Notes under the pieces: model-generated
What the model was told of the DNA's origin: nothing
Databases searched by the model: none
The model's input: the letters and a program-made list of their open reading frames with translations, nothing else
Made by a program: the position numbers and the translations under genes
Shown here: positions 7,872 through 15,034 of the stretch, one piece after another
How positions within the stretch are numbered: the first letter of the stretch is position 1
Layout of the letters: each line of letters starts with the position of its first letter
NCBI RefSeq assembly: GCF_014197435.1
Contig: NZ_JACIFP010000001.1
Span: 3,348,001 to 3,412,000 of the forward strand
Source of the DNA: Gordonia humi
Lineage (GTDB): Bacteria > Actinomycetota > Actinomycetes > Mycobacteriales > Mycobacteriaceae
Length of the DNA: 64,000 bases
Direction: 5' to 3'

Positions 7872-8474
7872 ATGACAGAGGACCCGATCCCAGACCAGGC
7901 GGCCACGACTGATCATCGACTCGACGGCGCGCTGGTCGCAATACTCGCGACCGATGGCGTCGAGGAGGTCGAATTGACGCAGCCGCGCGAAGCCCTTGAG
8001 AAGGCGGGCGCGCACACCTTGCTCGTGTCGCTGCACCCCGGAGAGATCCAGGCGATGCACGGCGACGTCCATCCCGCCGAGCGTTTTCGAGTCGACCGCG
8101 TCGTCGGCGACGTCTCTGCCGCAGACGTCGATGCACTGGTGCTTCCCGGCGGTACGACGAACCCCGATCAGCTCCGACAGGACGCGCACGCCGTCGACTT
8201 CGTCCGCGCGTGCATGCACGCCGAGCGGCCGACCGGCGTGATCTGCCACGGGCCGTGGACTCTCGTCGAGGCCGATGTCGTCGCCGGACGAACCCTCACC
8301 GGCTACCCGAGTGTGCGCACGGACATCCGGAACGCGGGCGGCACCGTGGTGGACGCTGAGGTCGTCGTCGACGGCCGGTTGGTGTCGAGCCGCGGTCCGG
8401 ACGATCTGCCGGCATTCTGCGCGAAGCTCATCGAAGTGATCGCGGAGACCAGGCACCCGGCAGGGGGCGACTAG
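7872..8474 (+). CDS. DJ-1/PfpI-family (type 1 glutamine-amidotransferase-like) protein
   Basis: 200 residues. The flavodoxin-like DJ-1/PfpI fold is marked by the nucleophile elbow VICHGPW with Cys125 followed by His126, the upstream acidic stretch DGVEEVELTQP (residues 28-38) supplying the partner Glu, and LVLPGG at 89-94. The family includes bacterial stress proteins (YhbO/PfpI) with protease, glyoxalase or deglycase claims; which applies here is open. GGAGTGAGG just before the ATG is the ribosome-binding site. Last gene of the operon; a strong hairpin terminator follows within 30 bp. Confidence 0.85.
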   Translation: MTEDPIPDQAATTDHRLDGALVAILATDGVEEVELTQPREALEKAGAHTLLVSLHPGEIQAMHGDVHPAERFRVDRVVGDVSAADVDALVLPGGTTNPDQLRQDAHAVDFVRACMHAERPTGVICHGPWTLVEADVVAGRTLTGYPSVRTDIRNAGGTVVDAEVVVDGRLVSSRGPDDLPAFCAKLIEVIAETRHPAGGD

Positions 8475-8500
8475 GCCGACCACCGAAGGCCATCTCTCCA

Positions 8501-8532
8501 CTCGGCAGCCCGCTTGTATGCGGGCTGCCGAG
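8501..8532 (+). terminator. Intrinsic-type terminator after the PfpI gene
   Basis: A perfect 13-bp inverted repeat, CTCGGCAGCCCGC and its complement, with a 6-nt loop (TTGTAT), 27 bp after the PfpI stop. There is no U-tract, as is usual in this phylum. The IS630 end begins 18 bp further on. Confidence 0.7.
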
Positions 8533-8552
8533 TGCGTCTCCGCGCTACTCTA

Positions 8553-9675
8553 GTGTCGCGTGTCGTTAATTAGTTTTCGGTTGGGCTTTCTTCAGAATGT
8601 CCTCGGCGGTTTTGGTCCATACGAAGGGGTGTTTGCGGTCGTTCCAGCCGTTGATGAATGCCCGGATCTTCGCGTTGAGGTCTTTGACTGAAGTGAAGAC
8701 ACCTCGGCGGATGGCTTGTCGGTCGATGATGCCGAACCAGACCTCGACGAGGTTGAGCCATGACCCGGAGGTCGGGGTGAAGTGGGCTGTGATGTTCGGG
8801 TGCTGGGCGAGCCAGTCGCGGACTTCGGCCTTCTTGTGGGTGGCGTAGTTGTCCATGACCAGATGCAGTTCCTGGCCGGGGTAGGCGCGGTCGATCTGCC
8901 GTAGAAACGCCAGGAACTCCTGGTGGCGATGTCGCGGTTTGACCGCGGCGGTGACTTGCCCGGTGGCGATCTGCAGGGCCGCGAACAAGGTGGTGGTGCC
9001 GTGGCGTTTGTAGTCGTGGGTGCGGCGTTCGATCTGCCCTGGCTGTGTCGGCAGCATCGGGGCCGTGCGATCGAGGGCCTGGATCTGCGATTTCTCGTCC
9101 ACGCACAACACGATCGCGTTCTCCGGTGGTTCCAGGTACAGGCCGACGACATCGGTGACCTTGGCGATCAGCTGCGGATCGGTGGAGAACTTGAATGTTC
9201 CCGATCGCCACGGCTGAACGCCGTACTCACGCCAGGCGCGGGCGACCGTGGCGTTCCCGATTCCGAGGTGCCCGGCCAGCAGCCGCGAGGACCAATGCGT
9301 GACCCCGTACTTTCTCGGTGGCGGCATCAACGTCGCCGACACGACATCGGCGTGATTGAGATACCTTGGGCGACCGGTCCTTTCAGCGTCGAGCAGACCA
9401 TCGAGTCCGTCCTGGAGATACCGTGAACGCCACTTGAGGACCGTCGGTACCGACGTCCCGACGACCTCACTGATTCGCGTATTAGCCATCCCATCGGCAG
9501 CAAGCACGACGATCCGCGCCCGACGCGCCAGACCAGCCGACGTCGTGGTCGACCTCAACAACTGATCGAGCTCGTCCGCATCACCATCACGCAGTTCCAG
9601 GGCCGGGGCTGGAGTATTAGCCATAACCAATTCTCTCAACCCGACAACCCTAAACTAATTAACGACACGCGACAC
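8553..9675 (-). mobile_element. IS630-family insertion sequence, apparently intact
   Basis: The two ends carry a perfect 26-bp terminal inverted repeat (8551-8576 and 9652-9677, counting the TA at each end) beginning TAGTGTCGCGTGTCG. The flanking TA dinucleotides fit the TA target duplication of this family. The transposase frame is whole, and its stop codon lies inside the left repeat. The right end sits inside the truncated IS256 transposase gene next door. Confidence 0.85.
8566..9624 (-). CDS. IS630-family DDE transposase
   Basis: 352 residues, full length. An N-terminal helix-turn-helix/Homeodomain-like region (about 25-90: GLARRARIVVLAADGMANTRISE) is followed by the DDE domain: first Asp in VLCVDEKSQIQALDR, second in HLVMDNYATH, and the Glu in GSWLNLVEVWFG. 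ATG at 9624 with GAGAGA upstream is preferred over a TTG five codons earlier. With perfect end repeats and an unbroken frame it looks recent and possibly mobile. Confidence 0.85.
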   Translation of the reverse strand: MANTPAPALELRDGDADELDQLLRSTTTSAGLARRARIVVLAADGMANTRISEVVGTSVPTVLKWRSRYLQDGLDGLLDAERTGRPRYLNHADVVSATLMPPPRKYGVTHWSSRLLAGHLGIGNATVARAWREYGVQPWRSGTFKFSTDPQLIAKVTDVVGLYLEPPENAIVLCVDEKSQIQALDRTAPMLPTQPGQIERRTHDYKRHGTTTLFAALQIATGQVTAAVKPRHRHQEFLAFLRQIDRAYPGQELHLVMDNYATHKKAEVRDWLAQHPNITAHFTPTSGSWLNLVEVWFGIIDRQAIRRGVFTSVKDLNAKIRAFINGWNDRKHPFVWTKTAEDILKKAQPKTN

Positions 9676-10766
9676 TAGATGACCTTCCGTAACTCGGGAG
9701 GGAACGTCAGGAACGGGATGAACCGGTCCCACGCTGCCCGGAACGACTTCACTGCCGATGGATACTTCCGCCCCATGTCGGAGTCTTCGAACGCGTCTAA
9801 TGCGTCGGCGGCGGCCTGCTCGGTCGAGGCCTGATAGATCGGCTTCAACAGGCGCACGACGGCTTTGCGGTCGGTGTAGGAGACGAACCGCATCGACGCC
9901 CGGATCAGGTGCACCACACATGTTTGGACCGTCGCTTGCGGCCACGTGGCCTCAACGGCCTCAGCGAACCCGGTCAGCCCGTCACAGCACACGATGAGCA
10001 CGTCCGCGACTCCGCGGTTGCGGAGCTCGGCGCAGACCCCAGCCCAGAACTTGGCACCCTCATGCTCCTGGATCCAGATGCCCAGGACGTGTTTGACCCC
10101 GTCCATGTCGACGCCGACGGCAATGTGCGCGGCCTTGTTGATCACGTGCCCGCCGTCACGGATCTTGACCACGATCGCGTCCAGGTAGATGACCGGGTAC
10201 AGGGCGTCGAGGTCGCGGGTCTGCCACCGGGTCACTTCGTCGGAGACCTCGTCGGTGATCTTCGAAATCGTCTCGTGCGACAAGTCGGTGCCGATCGTCG
10301 AGATCAGGTGATGCTGAATGTCTCGGATCGCCATCCCACCCGCATACAGGGACACGATCATCCCGTCGAGCCCGTCGAGGCGGCGCTGCCCCTTACGCAC
10401 GAGCATCGGCGTGAAGGTGCCGTCCCGATCACGCGGGACGCTGATCTCCACATCGCCGACCTCGGTCGCCAGCGTCTTCGCGCTGTAGCCGTTGCGCGAG
10501 TTCGGAAACGACGAGGCGTCGGCGTCACCAGTCTCGTAGCCGAGGTGCTCGGTCAGCTCGACGTTGAGCCCTCGCTCGAGGGTGGCCTTCAACAAGGCGT
10601 TGAGGAGGCCGTCTTCGCCGGCGATCGGCTGGCCGGCGTCGATCTGGGCGAACACGCCGTCCAACGCCCCGGAAGCGACGAGTTGATCGACGGTCGCTGC
10701 CTGGCGTCCTCGGCGTTCTTCACGCGAAACAGGTTGATCCACAACTACATTCTCTTCGATGGTCAC
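9675..10766 (-). pseudogene. IS256-family transposase, C-terminally truncated
   Basis: 363 residues starting at GTG 10766. DDE residues are visible in VIYLDAIVVKIRD and IVCCDGLTGF. The protein ends PPELRKVI and then hits a TAG created by the first bases of the IS630. Family members continue with a Tyr codon and some 50 more residues (TTNAIES and beyond) that hold the last catalytic Glu. Therefore inactive. The junction lies exactly at the TA of an expected ATC TAC (Ile-Tyr), the TA target that IS630-type elements use. Confidence 0.8.
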
Positions 10767-10824
10767 GAGGTGAGTTCCTTTCAGGACTGAACATCACCGC
10801 TTACACACACCATCTGACACGCCC
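9676..10824 (-). mobile_element. Truncated IS256-family element (second type)
   Basis: Only one end survives, near 10800-10824, where GTGTCAGATGGTGTGTAAGC (read on the minus strand) looks like the terminal repeat. It abuts the IS110 transposase remnant. The other end is cut off by the IS630 element; the missing C-terminal coding part is not found on the far side of the IS630, so DNA was deleted. Its transposase is of a different subgroup from the one at 2587-3946, so the two are not copies of one another. Confidence 0.75.
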
Positions 10825-11208
10825 GACCAGGTCACGGGCTGTTTCCTGCTCGAGGGTCGGAACCGCCACCGGCACGACTTCATCCAGGCGTAAAAGTCGA
10901 GCAAGATGGATCGCGTCCCTGGCATCAGTCTTAACTCGGTCACCGGAAGGACGCTGCAACCTACTCGGCGCAGCGACCTCGCATCGGATTCCGGCCTCAG
11001 TAAGGTACCTGTACAGGCCGAACCCAGTCGGCCCGGCCTCGTAGGTGACCGCGACCGGGCCCGGCAAGTTCTGAAGCCAGGACCGCACATGTTCATACGC
11101 TGGGGTCAATCTCGCCTGAACCAGTCTATTCGTTTCACCGTCGATCGCTGCGGCAACAATCGAACGTGCGTGCACATCCAGACCTACACTCGTACGCTCT
11201 GTAAACAC
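10825..11208 (-). pseudogene. IS110-family transposase, N-terminal remnant
   Basis: About 128 residues of an IS110 (DEDD) transposase. It starts at GTG 11208 (FTERTSVGLDVHARS), holds the first catalytic Asp in GLDVH and Glu in VTYEAGPTGFG, then GDRVKTDARDA with the next Asp residues. The frame is cut after ARDLV by the end of the IS256 element; the C-terminal domain with its Ser is absent from the window. A dead relic that served as the target for a later insertion. Confidence 0.8.
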
Positions 11209-11335
11209 CGGGGCCTCCCACAAATGTCGGATAGGCCGGGCAGGGGACATCCTGTCCGGTAACCCACGAGTCTTTGTGAGTGAGGCCCCGGCCCGCAACG
11301 CCCGACGGAAGTCGGCGGTCACTACATACCGTCTA
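11209..11335 (-). other. Noncoding segment upstream of the IS110 relic; possible bridge-RNA remnant
   Basis: In IS110-type elements the noncoding end before the transposase gene encodes a structured guide (bridge) RNA. Here about 125 bp of GC-rich noncoding DNA precede the relic, with no other gene. I see no diagnostic loop sequence, and the outer boundary of the element is not definable, so this is position-based inference only. Confidence 0.25.
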
Positions 11336-11345
11336 GAGATCCGCT

Positions 11346-11395
11346 GACGAGGGCCGCTTCCCCGCTGGTCGACCGCCGGGGAAGCCGCCCTCGTC
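11346..11395. terminator. Orphan 19-bp hairpin between the IS110 relic and the LLM gene
   Basis: Left arm 11346-11364 and right arm 11377-11395 pair over 19 positions with one mismatch, loop 12 nt. It is strong enough to be a terminator, but no intact gene ends beside it on either strand. The gene it served may have been lost when the insertion sequences accumulated. Confidence 0.5.
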
Positions 11396-11472
11396 GGCAC
11401 GTCTCCCGAGCCCTGCCGTCCGTTGATATGCATCTGAGTGTCGTCCAATCGGATGATTCCTGTGACTGCCGA

Positions 11473-11478
11473 TACATT
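11473..11478 (+). promoter_or_regulatory. -10 box for leaderless LLM gene
   Basis: TACATT lies 6 nt before the ATG at 11485, placing the expected transcription start on the start codon. No Shine-Dalgarno sequence is present. Confidence 0.5.
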
Positions 11479-11484
11479 CGACAT

Positions 11485-12519
11485 ATGAAACTCGGATTAC
11501 AGCTCGGCTACTGGGGCGCACAGCCTCCGACCAATCACCGCGAACTCGTCGCCGCAGCCGAGGCGCACGGATTCGACTCGATGTTCACCGCGGAGGCGTG
11601 GGGCTCGGACGCCTACACTCCCCTCGCCTGGTGGGGCTCCGAGACCGAACGAATCCGGTTGGGCACCTCCGTCATTCAGATGTCGGCTCGGACACCGACA
11701 GCGTGCGCGATGGCAGCCCTGACACTCGACCACCTGTCCGGCGGCCGACACATCGTCGGCCTCGGCGTCTCCGGACCGCAGGTCGTCGAGGGCTGGTACG
11801 GACAGCCCTTCCCCAAACCACTGGCCCGCACCCGCGAGTACATCGACATCATGCGCCGGGTCTGGGCGCGCGAAGCCCCCGTCACCAGCGAGGGTCCGCA
11901 CTATCGGCTGCCGTTGACCGGGGACGGCACCACCGGCCTGGGCAAGGCGCTCAAACCGATCGTCCATCCGCTGCGGTCGGACATCCCGGTCTTCCTCGGG
12001 GCCGAGGGCCCCAAGAACATCGCGCTGGCGGCGGAGATCGCCGACGGCTGGCTGCCGCTGTTCTACACGCCGCGCCTGGCCGATCAGTACAACGAGTGGC
12101 TCGACGAGGGCTTCGCTCGGCCGGGCGCGCGGAACACCCGTGAGACCTTCGAGATCTGCGCGACGGCGCATATCGTCGTCACCGACGACCGGGAGGCGGT
12201 GTACGCCGCCGTCAAACCGATGCTCGCGCTCTACCTGGGCGGTATGGGCAGCGAGGACACCAACTTCCACGCCGAGGTCTATCGCCGCATGGGCTACGCC
12301 GACATCGTCGACGAGGTGACCGCCCTGTTCCGCTCCGGACGCAAGGACGAGGCGGCGCAGATCATCCCGGATGCGGCGGTCGACGACTCGGCGATCATCG
12401 GCGACGAAGCGCACGTACGCGAGCAGATCCGCGTCTGGGAGGCCGCCGGAGTCACCACGATGCTGGTGTCCCCCGGTTCGGCCGCCGAGATCGAGCGTCT
12501 CGCCGCACTCGTGCGATGA
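11485..12519 (+). CDS. LLM-class (luciferase-like) oxidoreductase, probably F420-dependent
   Basis: 344 residues, bacterial-luciferase-like TIM barrel. The N-terminus MKLGLQLGYWG, the segment FDSMFTAEAWGSDAYTPLAWWGS, then IRLGTSVIQMSARTP and HIVGLGVSGPQVVEGWYG (about 89-106) match the F420-dependent subfamily typified by mycobacterial Rv3520c. The reaction would be hydride transfer between F420H2 and an unknown substrate. The ATG at 11485 is chosen over an upstream frame start because it follows a TACATT box by 6 nt and matches the family N-terminus. First intact housekeeping-type gene right of the insertion-sequence nest. Confidence 0.8.
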   Translation: MKLGLQLGYWGAQPPTNHRELVAAAEAHGFDSMFTAEAWGSDAYTPLAWWGSETERIRLGTSVIQMSARTPTACAMAALTLDHLSGGRHIVGLGVSGPQVVEGWYGQPFPKPLARTREYIDIMRRVWAREAPVTSEGPHYRLPLTGDGTTGLGKALKPIVHPLRSDIPVFLGAEGPKNIALAAEIADGWLPLFYTPRLADQYNEWLDEGFARPGARNTRETFEICATAHIVVTDDREAVYAAVKPMLALYLGGMGSEDTNFHAEVYRRMGYADIVDEVTALFRSGRKDEAAQIIPDAAVDDSAIIGDEAHVREQIRVWEAAGVTTMLVSPGSAAEIERLAALVR

Positions 12520-12574
12520 GGCTCTGCGCCCGCGAGTCAAGGTGAACGGAAAGTTAACACGCAGGGAATGATGG

Positions 12575-12603
12575 TTGACGGCGAGTGGATCAATGGTTAC
12601 CTT
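12575..12603 (+). promoter_or_regulatory. Sigma-A-type promoter of the 51-aa gene
   Basis: TTGACG (12575-12580), 17-nt spacer, TACCTT (12598-12603): close to consensus at both hexamers. The transcript would start near 12610 and carry a GGAGGAGG ribosome-binding site. Confidence 0.7.
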
Positions 12604-12638
12604 GGTGTGGACTGAAGAAGACGGAGGAGGACTCCACC

Positions 12639-12794
12639 ATGCGAAACAGCACCAGTCCGACGTTCGCGTCGACCATCCGCGGTTACGGCAGCCGGATCAA
12701 CAAGATGATGCACATGAGCAATGCAGACCGCGCGGCACTCCAGTTGTCGAACTCGCCGGTCGCAGTGCTCGGATCGCCGCAGCAACACCGCTGA
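12639..12794 (+). CDS. Small protein of unknown function (51 aa)
   Basis: An ATG at 12639 preceded by GGAGGAGG at ideal spacing opens a 51-residue frame. The protein is basic, with no membrane segment and no Cys. Central parts read TIRGYGSRINKMMHMSN and ADRAALQLSNSPVAVLG. I do not recognise it. Gene status rests on the complete transcription unit: consensus promoter, strong ribosome-binding site and a 15-bp terminator hairpin right after. That is unusually well dressed for a chance reading frame. It could alternatively be an sRNA or leader with an incidental frame. Confidence 0.6.
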   Translation: MRNSTSPTFASTIRGYGSRINKMMHMSNADRAALQLSNSPVAVLGSPQQHR

Positions 12795-12810
12795 CACCCC
12801 ACCTTCAGTG

Positions 12811-12846
12811 ACGAAGGCCTCGACCCCACCGGGTCGGGGCCTTCGT
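12811..12846 (+). terminator. Terminator hairpin after the 51-aa gene
   Basis: ACGAAGGCC and TCGACCC pair with GGGTCG and GGCCTTCGT across a short CACC loop (12811-12846), about 15 bp of stem with one bulged G. Confidence 0.75.
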
Positions 12847-12854
12847 CGCGTGTG

Positions 12855-12882
12855 GCCTGCTCACCCCTTGCCTGCTCACCCC
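12855..12882. repeat. 15-bp tandem duplication across a stop codon
   Basis: GCCTGCTCACCCC occurs at 12855-12867 and again at 12870-12882. The second copy contains the TGA of the minus-strand gene at 12876, and the other copy follows directly after it. Confidence 0.7.
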
Positions 12883-13163
12883 GGTCGCGGCACACCGCTC
12901 GTCAGATGCCAGTAGCCGCATCGGCATTCGTAGCAGCGCAGCGACGGTCGGCCGCGCGAGGACCGGGTGATCGCGAGGATCGCACCGGCGACGGCGGCGT
13001 AGTCGGGGTACGCGATCTTCTCCGGCGTTGGACACACGACCGCGGTGGTCTCCACCAGGCGACGTCGACGGCGCGGGCGCGCGTTCGCGGCAGCCGTACT
13101 CGACTCGATACGTCGGTAGAACTGCTCGAGTTCGTCGTCGTCGAAGAGCGCCACCCGCTTCAT
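12876..13163 (-). CDS. Small zinc-ribbon-like protein, function unknown
   Basis: 95 residues. The N-terminus is acidic (ALFDDDELEQFYRRIE), followed by a basic run (residues 29-35). The C-terminus has RCYECRCGYWHLT (77-89), a CxxCxC...H arrangement that could bind zinc; similar small proteins are common in actinobacteria and their phages. ATG at 13163 is the first start after an upstream out-of-context frame. It ends inside a 15-bp tandem duplication. Confidence 0.6.
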   Translation of the reverse strand: MKRVALFDDDELEQFYRRIESSTAAANARPRRRRRLVETTAVVCPTPEKIAYPDYAAVAGAILAITRSSRGRPSLRCYECRCGYWHLTSGVPRPG

Positions 13164-13222
13164 TATCCTCGCGCGCGGCCGACATGCGCGAGCGACGTCC
13201 ATGCCGCGCGCGCCCGCGGGCC

Positions 13223-14029
13223 CTACAGGCGAGGGAGCACTCGATACACCGACAGTTCCTTCGGAACGCCTTTCGCACGGAACCGCCGCTTCTTCACCGC
13301 GTACCGATCGGCGTCGAGGTCTGCGAGAGTCGTCTCGCTGACGAAGATCTCGCCCGCGCCCGCGCCGTCGCACACGCGCGCCGCGATGTTCACGTCGACG
13401 CCGATGTAGTCGTCGCCGACCGCTCGCGGTTCGCCGGTGTGCAGACCGGCACGCAGGGCGGGCCGATGTCCGTCGACGGTGATCGCGGTGACGGCCTCCC
13501 CGCATTCGTAGGCGGCGTCGACTCCCTGTGCGGCGTCGACGAACACGGCCATCGTCCCGTCGCCGAGCGTCTTGACCACGTGTCCGCCGTGCCGGCGGAT
13601 CACTTCGGCGCACACCCGGTTCACCTGCCCGATCAGTTCCAGGACGCGATCGTCCCCGGCGCGCAGCGCCCAGGAGGAGAAGCTGACGAGATCGGTGAAC
13701 AGGATCGTGACGGCCACCGGCGCATCGGCGGTCGTCGGGCGACGACGTTCGACGAGATTCTGCCACACGGCGACCGACGCCAGACCGAGCTCGCGGACGG
13801 CACTCTGCCTGCCGGGCCGGGAGTCGCCGATCACGCGGGCGATGCGATCGGAGGTGCGTTCGGCCACGGGCGGGAAGACGTGGGTGTCGGCCGGTGCCAA
13901 CCGTCGCGCGATCTGTGCGGCCTTCACGGCGGCGTCGGACGAGTCGGTGCGGGAGATCAGTTCACCCGCACGGTGCAGCGGCGACTGCGGTTCGTCGCCG
14001 TGGGGCGTCTCCGGACGCGGTCGAGTCAC
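13223..14029 (-). CDS. Class III adenylate/guanylate cyclase
   Basis: 268 residues. About 95 N-terminal residues of unassigned helical sequence precede the cyclase homology domain. ILFTDLVSFSSWA (about 109-121) supplies the first metal-binding Asp, KTLGDGTMAVF the second, and VNIAARV the transition-state Asn and Arg spaced by three residues. No membrane segment, so a cytosolic cyclase making cAMP. Translation is predicted from GTG 14029, exactly 7 nt after a TACACT box, hence leaderless. Which signal the N-terminus senses cannot be read. Confidence 0.85.
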   Translation of the reverse strand: MTRPRPETPHGDEPQSPLHRAGELISRTDSSDAAVKAAQIARRLAPADTHVFPPVAERTSDRIARVIGDSRPGRQSAVRELGLASVAVWQNLVERRRPTTADAPVAVTILFTDLVSFSSWALRAGDDRVLELIGQVNRVCAEVIRRHGGHVVKTLGDGTMAVFVDAAQGVDAAYECGEAVTAITVDGHRPALRAGLHTGEPRAVGDDYIGVDVNIAARVCDGAGAGEIFVSETTLADLDADRYAVKKRRFRAKGVPKELSVYRVLPRL

Positions 14030-14036
14030 GGTGACG

Positions 14037-14042
14037 AGTGTA
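14037..14042 (-). promoter_or_regulatory. -10 box for leaderless adenylate cyclase gene
   Basis: TACACT on the minus strand, 7 nt before the GTG at 14029; no ribosome-binding site. Confidence 0.5.
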
Positions 14043-14108
14043 CGGCGGCCCGGCGGGAACAGTGGAGTTCGAGCCCGGTGTCGTCACGACGGTCGTCGGC
14101 GGCCTCGG

Positions 14109-14456
14109 TCATCGGAGCCGTTCGGCGGCCGCGGCCAGGGCGACGAGTTCGTCCGTGAGCACGGTGAGCTCGGCGGCGTCGGCGTTCTCGGCGACCGCCG
14201 TGCGCACGTCTTCGGCGGCGCATCGGACGGCGAAGAGCCGGTCGCCCAGTGCCGCGGCCTCGTCGGTCGAGAGGATCACCGCGTCGGCGGGAATAGCGGT
14301 GCCCGCCAGAAGCGTTCTCTGTTCGTAGGCCCGCTGGCGGCACGACCGTTTACAGTATTTCCGCCGACGGCCCGCATCGGAGTCGACCATCTCCCGCCCG
14401 CACCAGGCGCAGGCGTACGGGCGCTTGTGGGGTGAGGTCGACGACACGCTGAGCAC
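14109..14456 (-). CDS. Zinc-finger-containing conserved protein
   Basis: 115 residues from GTG 14456 (a second GTG three codons on is possible). Residues about 15-45 have CAWCGREM followed by KYCKRSCRQRAYEQR: two CxxC-like pairs separated by a basic loop, a probable zinc finger. The C-terminal two thirds is an Ala/Glu-rich helix, likely coiled. It is divergent from rbpA, with 89 bp between starts. Function unknown. Confidence 0.6.
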   Translation of the reverse strand: MLSVSSTSPHKRPYACAWCGREMVDSDAGRRRKYCKRSCRQRAYEQRTLLAGTAIPADAVILSTDEAAALGDRLFAVRCAAEDVRTAVAENADAAELTVLTDELVALAAAAERLR

Positions 14457-14545
14457 GTTACCCTCACCGACCCGCACGGTCTGCACGGCGACACGTCGCG
14501 ACGCGTAGACTGGTGTGGATAATCTGCCAGAGAGAGGAACCATGA

Positions 14546-14890
14546 ATGGCTGATCGAGTACTGCGCGGTAGCCGTCTCGGAGCGGTGAGCTACGAGACCG
14601 ACCGCGACCACGACCTCGCGCCGCGGCGGATCGTCCAGTACCGCACCGACAATGGTGAGATCTTCGACATCCCCTTCGCCGACGACGCGGAGATCCCGTC
14701 GAAGTGGCCGTGCAAGAACGGTATGGAGGGGACGATCCTCGAAGGCGCCGAGCCCGAGGAGAAGAAGGGCAAGCCGCCGCGCACCCACTGGGACATGCTC
14801 CTGGAGCGCCGCTCCGAGGAGGAGCTCGAGGTTCTTCTCACCGAGCGGCTGGACCTGCTCAAGCAGCGTCGCCGCGGGGGAACCGCATAA
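14546..14890 (+). CDS. rbpA: RNA polymerase-binding protein RbpA
   Basis: 114 residues, matching mycobacterial RbpA throughout. It has the flexible N-terminal tail (MADRVLRGSRLGAVSYETDR), the core domain with CxNGMEG, the basic linker (KKGKPPRTHW) and the sigma-interaction domain DMLLERRSEEELEVLL. RbpA binds RNA polymerase and group-I/II sigma factors and stabilises open complexes. An earlier ATG four bases upstream leads straight to a stop, so 14546 is the start, with GAGAGAGGAA before it. Two -10-like boxes (TAGACT, TAATCT) lie upstream. A strong terminator follows. Confidence 0.95.
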   Translation: MADRVLRGSRLGAVSYETDRDHDLAPRRIVQYRTDNGEIFDIPFADDAEIPSKWPCKNGMEGTILEGAEPEEKKGKPPRTHWDMLLERRSEEELEVLLTERLDLLKQRRRGGTA

Positions 14891-14902
14891 GAGATCACGA
14901 CG

Positions 14903-14935
14903 GCGGGGCCTCGACTCGATGAGTCGAGGCCCCGC
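14903..14935 (+). terminator. Terminator of rbpA
   Basis: A perfect 15-bp inverted repeat (14903-14917 with 14921-14935) with a GAT loop, 13 bp after the rbpA stop. Confidence 0.8.
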
Positions 14936-14979
14936 TCGTTCTGTGTCGGCTCGTTCTATGTCGGCTCGTTCTGTGTCGG
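14935..14979. repeat. 15-bp tandem repeat, three copies
   Basis: CTCGTTCTGTGTCGG at 14935-14949, 14950-14964 (one change, G to A) and 14965-14979. It follows directly on the rbpA terminator, between convergent rbpA and ppm1. Confidence 0.85.
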
Positions 14980-15034
14980 GCCGCCCGCGAATGCACCGGA
15001 CGCGGGGTGGAATCGTCCGACCGGCCGGCGCGGG

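Noticed and set aside
2537..9677. Composite transposon carrying the genes between the two IS256-type transposases
   Set aside because: The two transposases belong to different subgroups, the right one lacks an end, and the left element has its own private 8-bp duplication.
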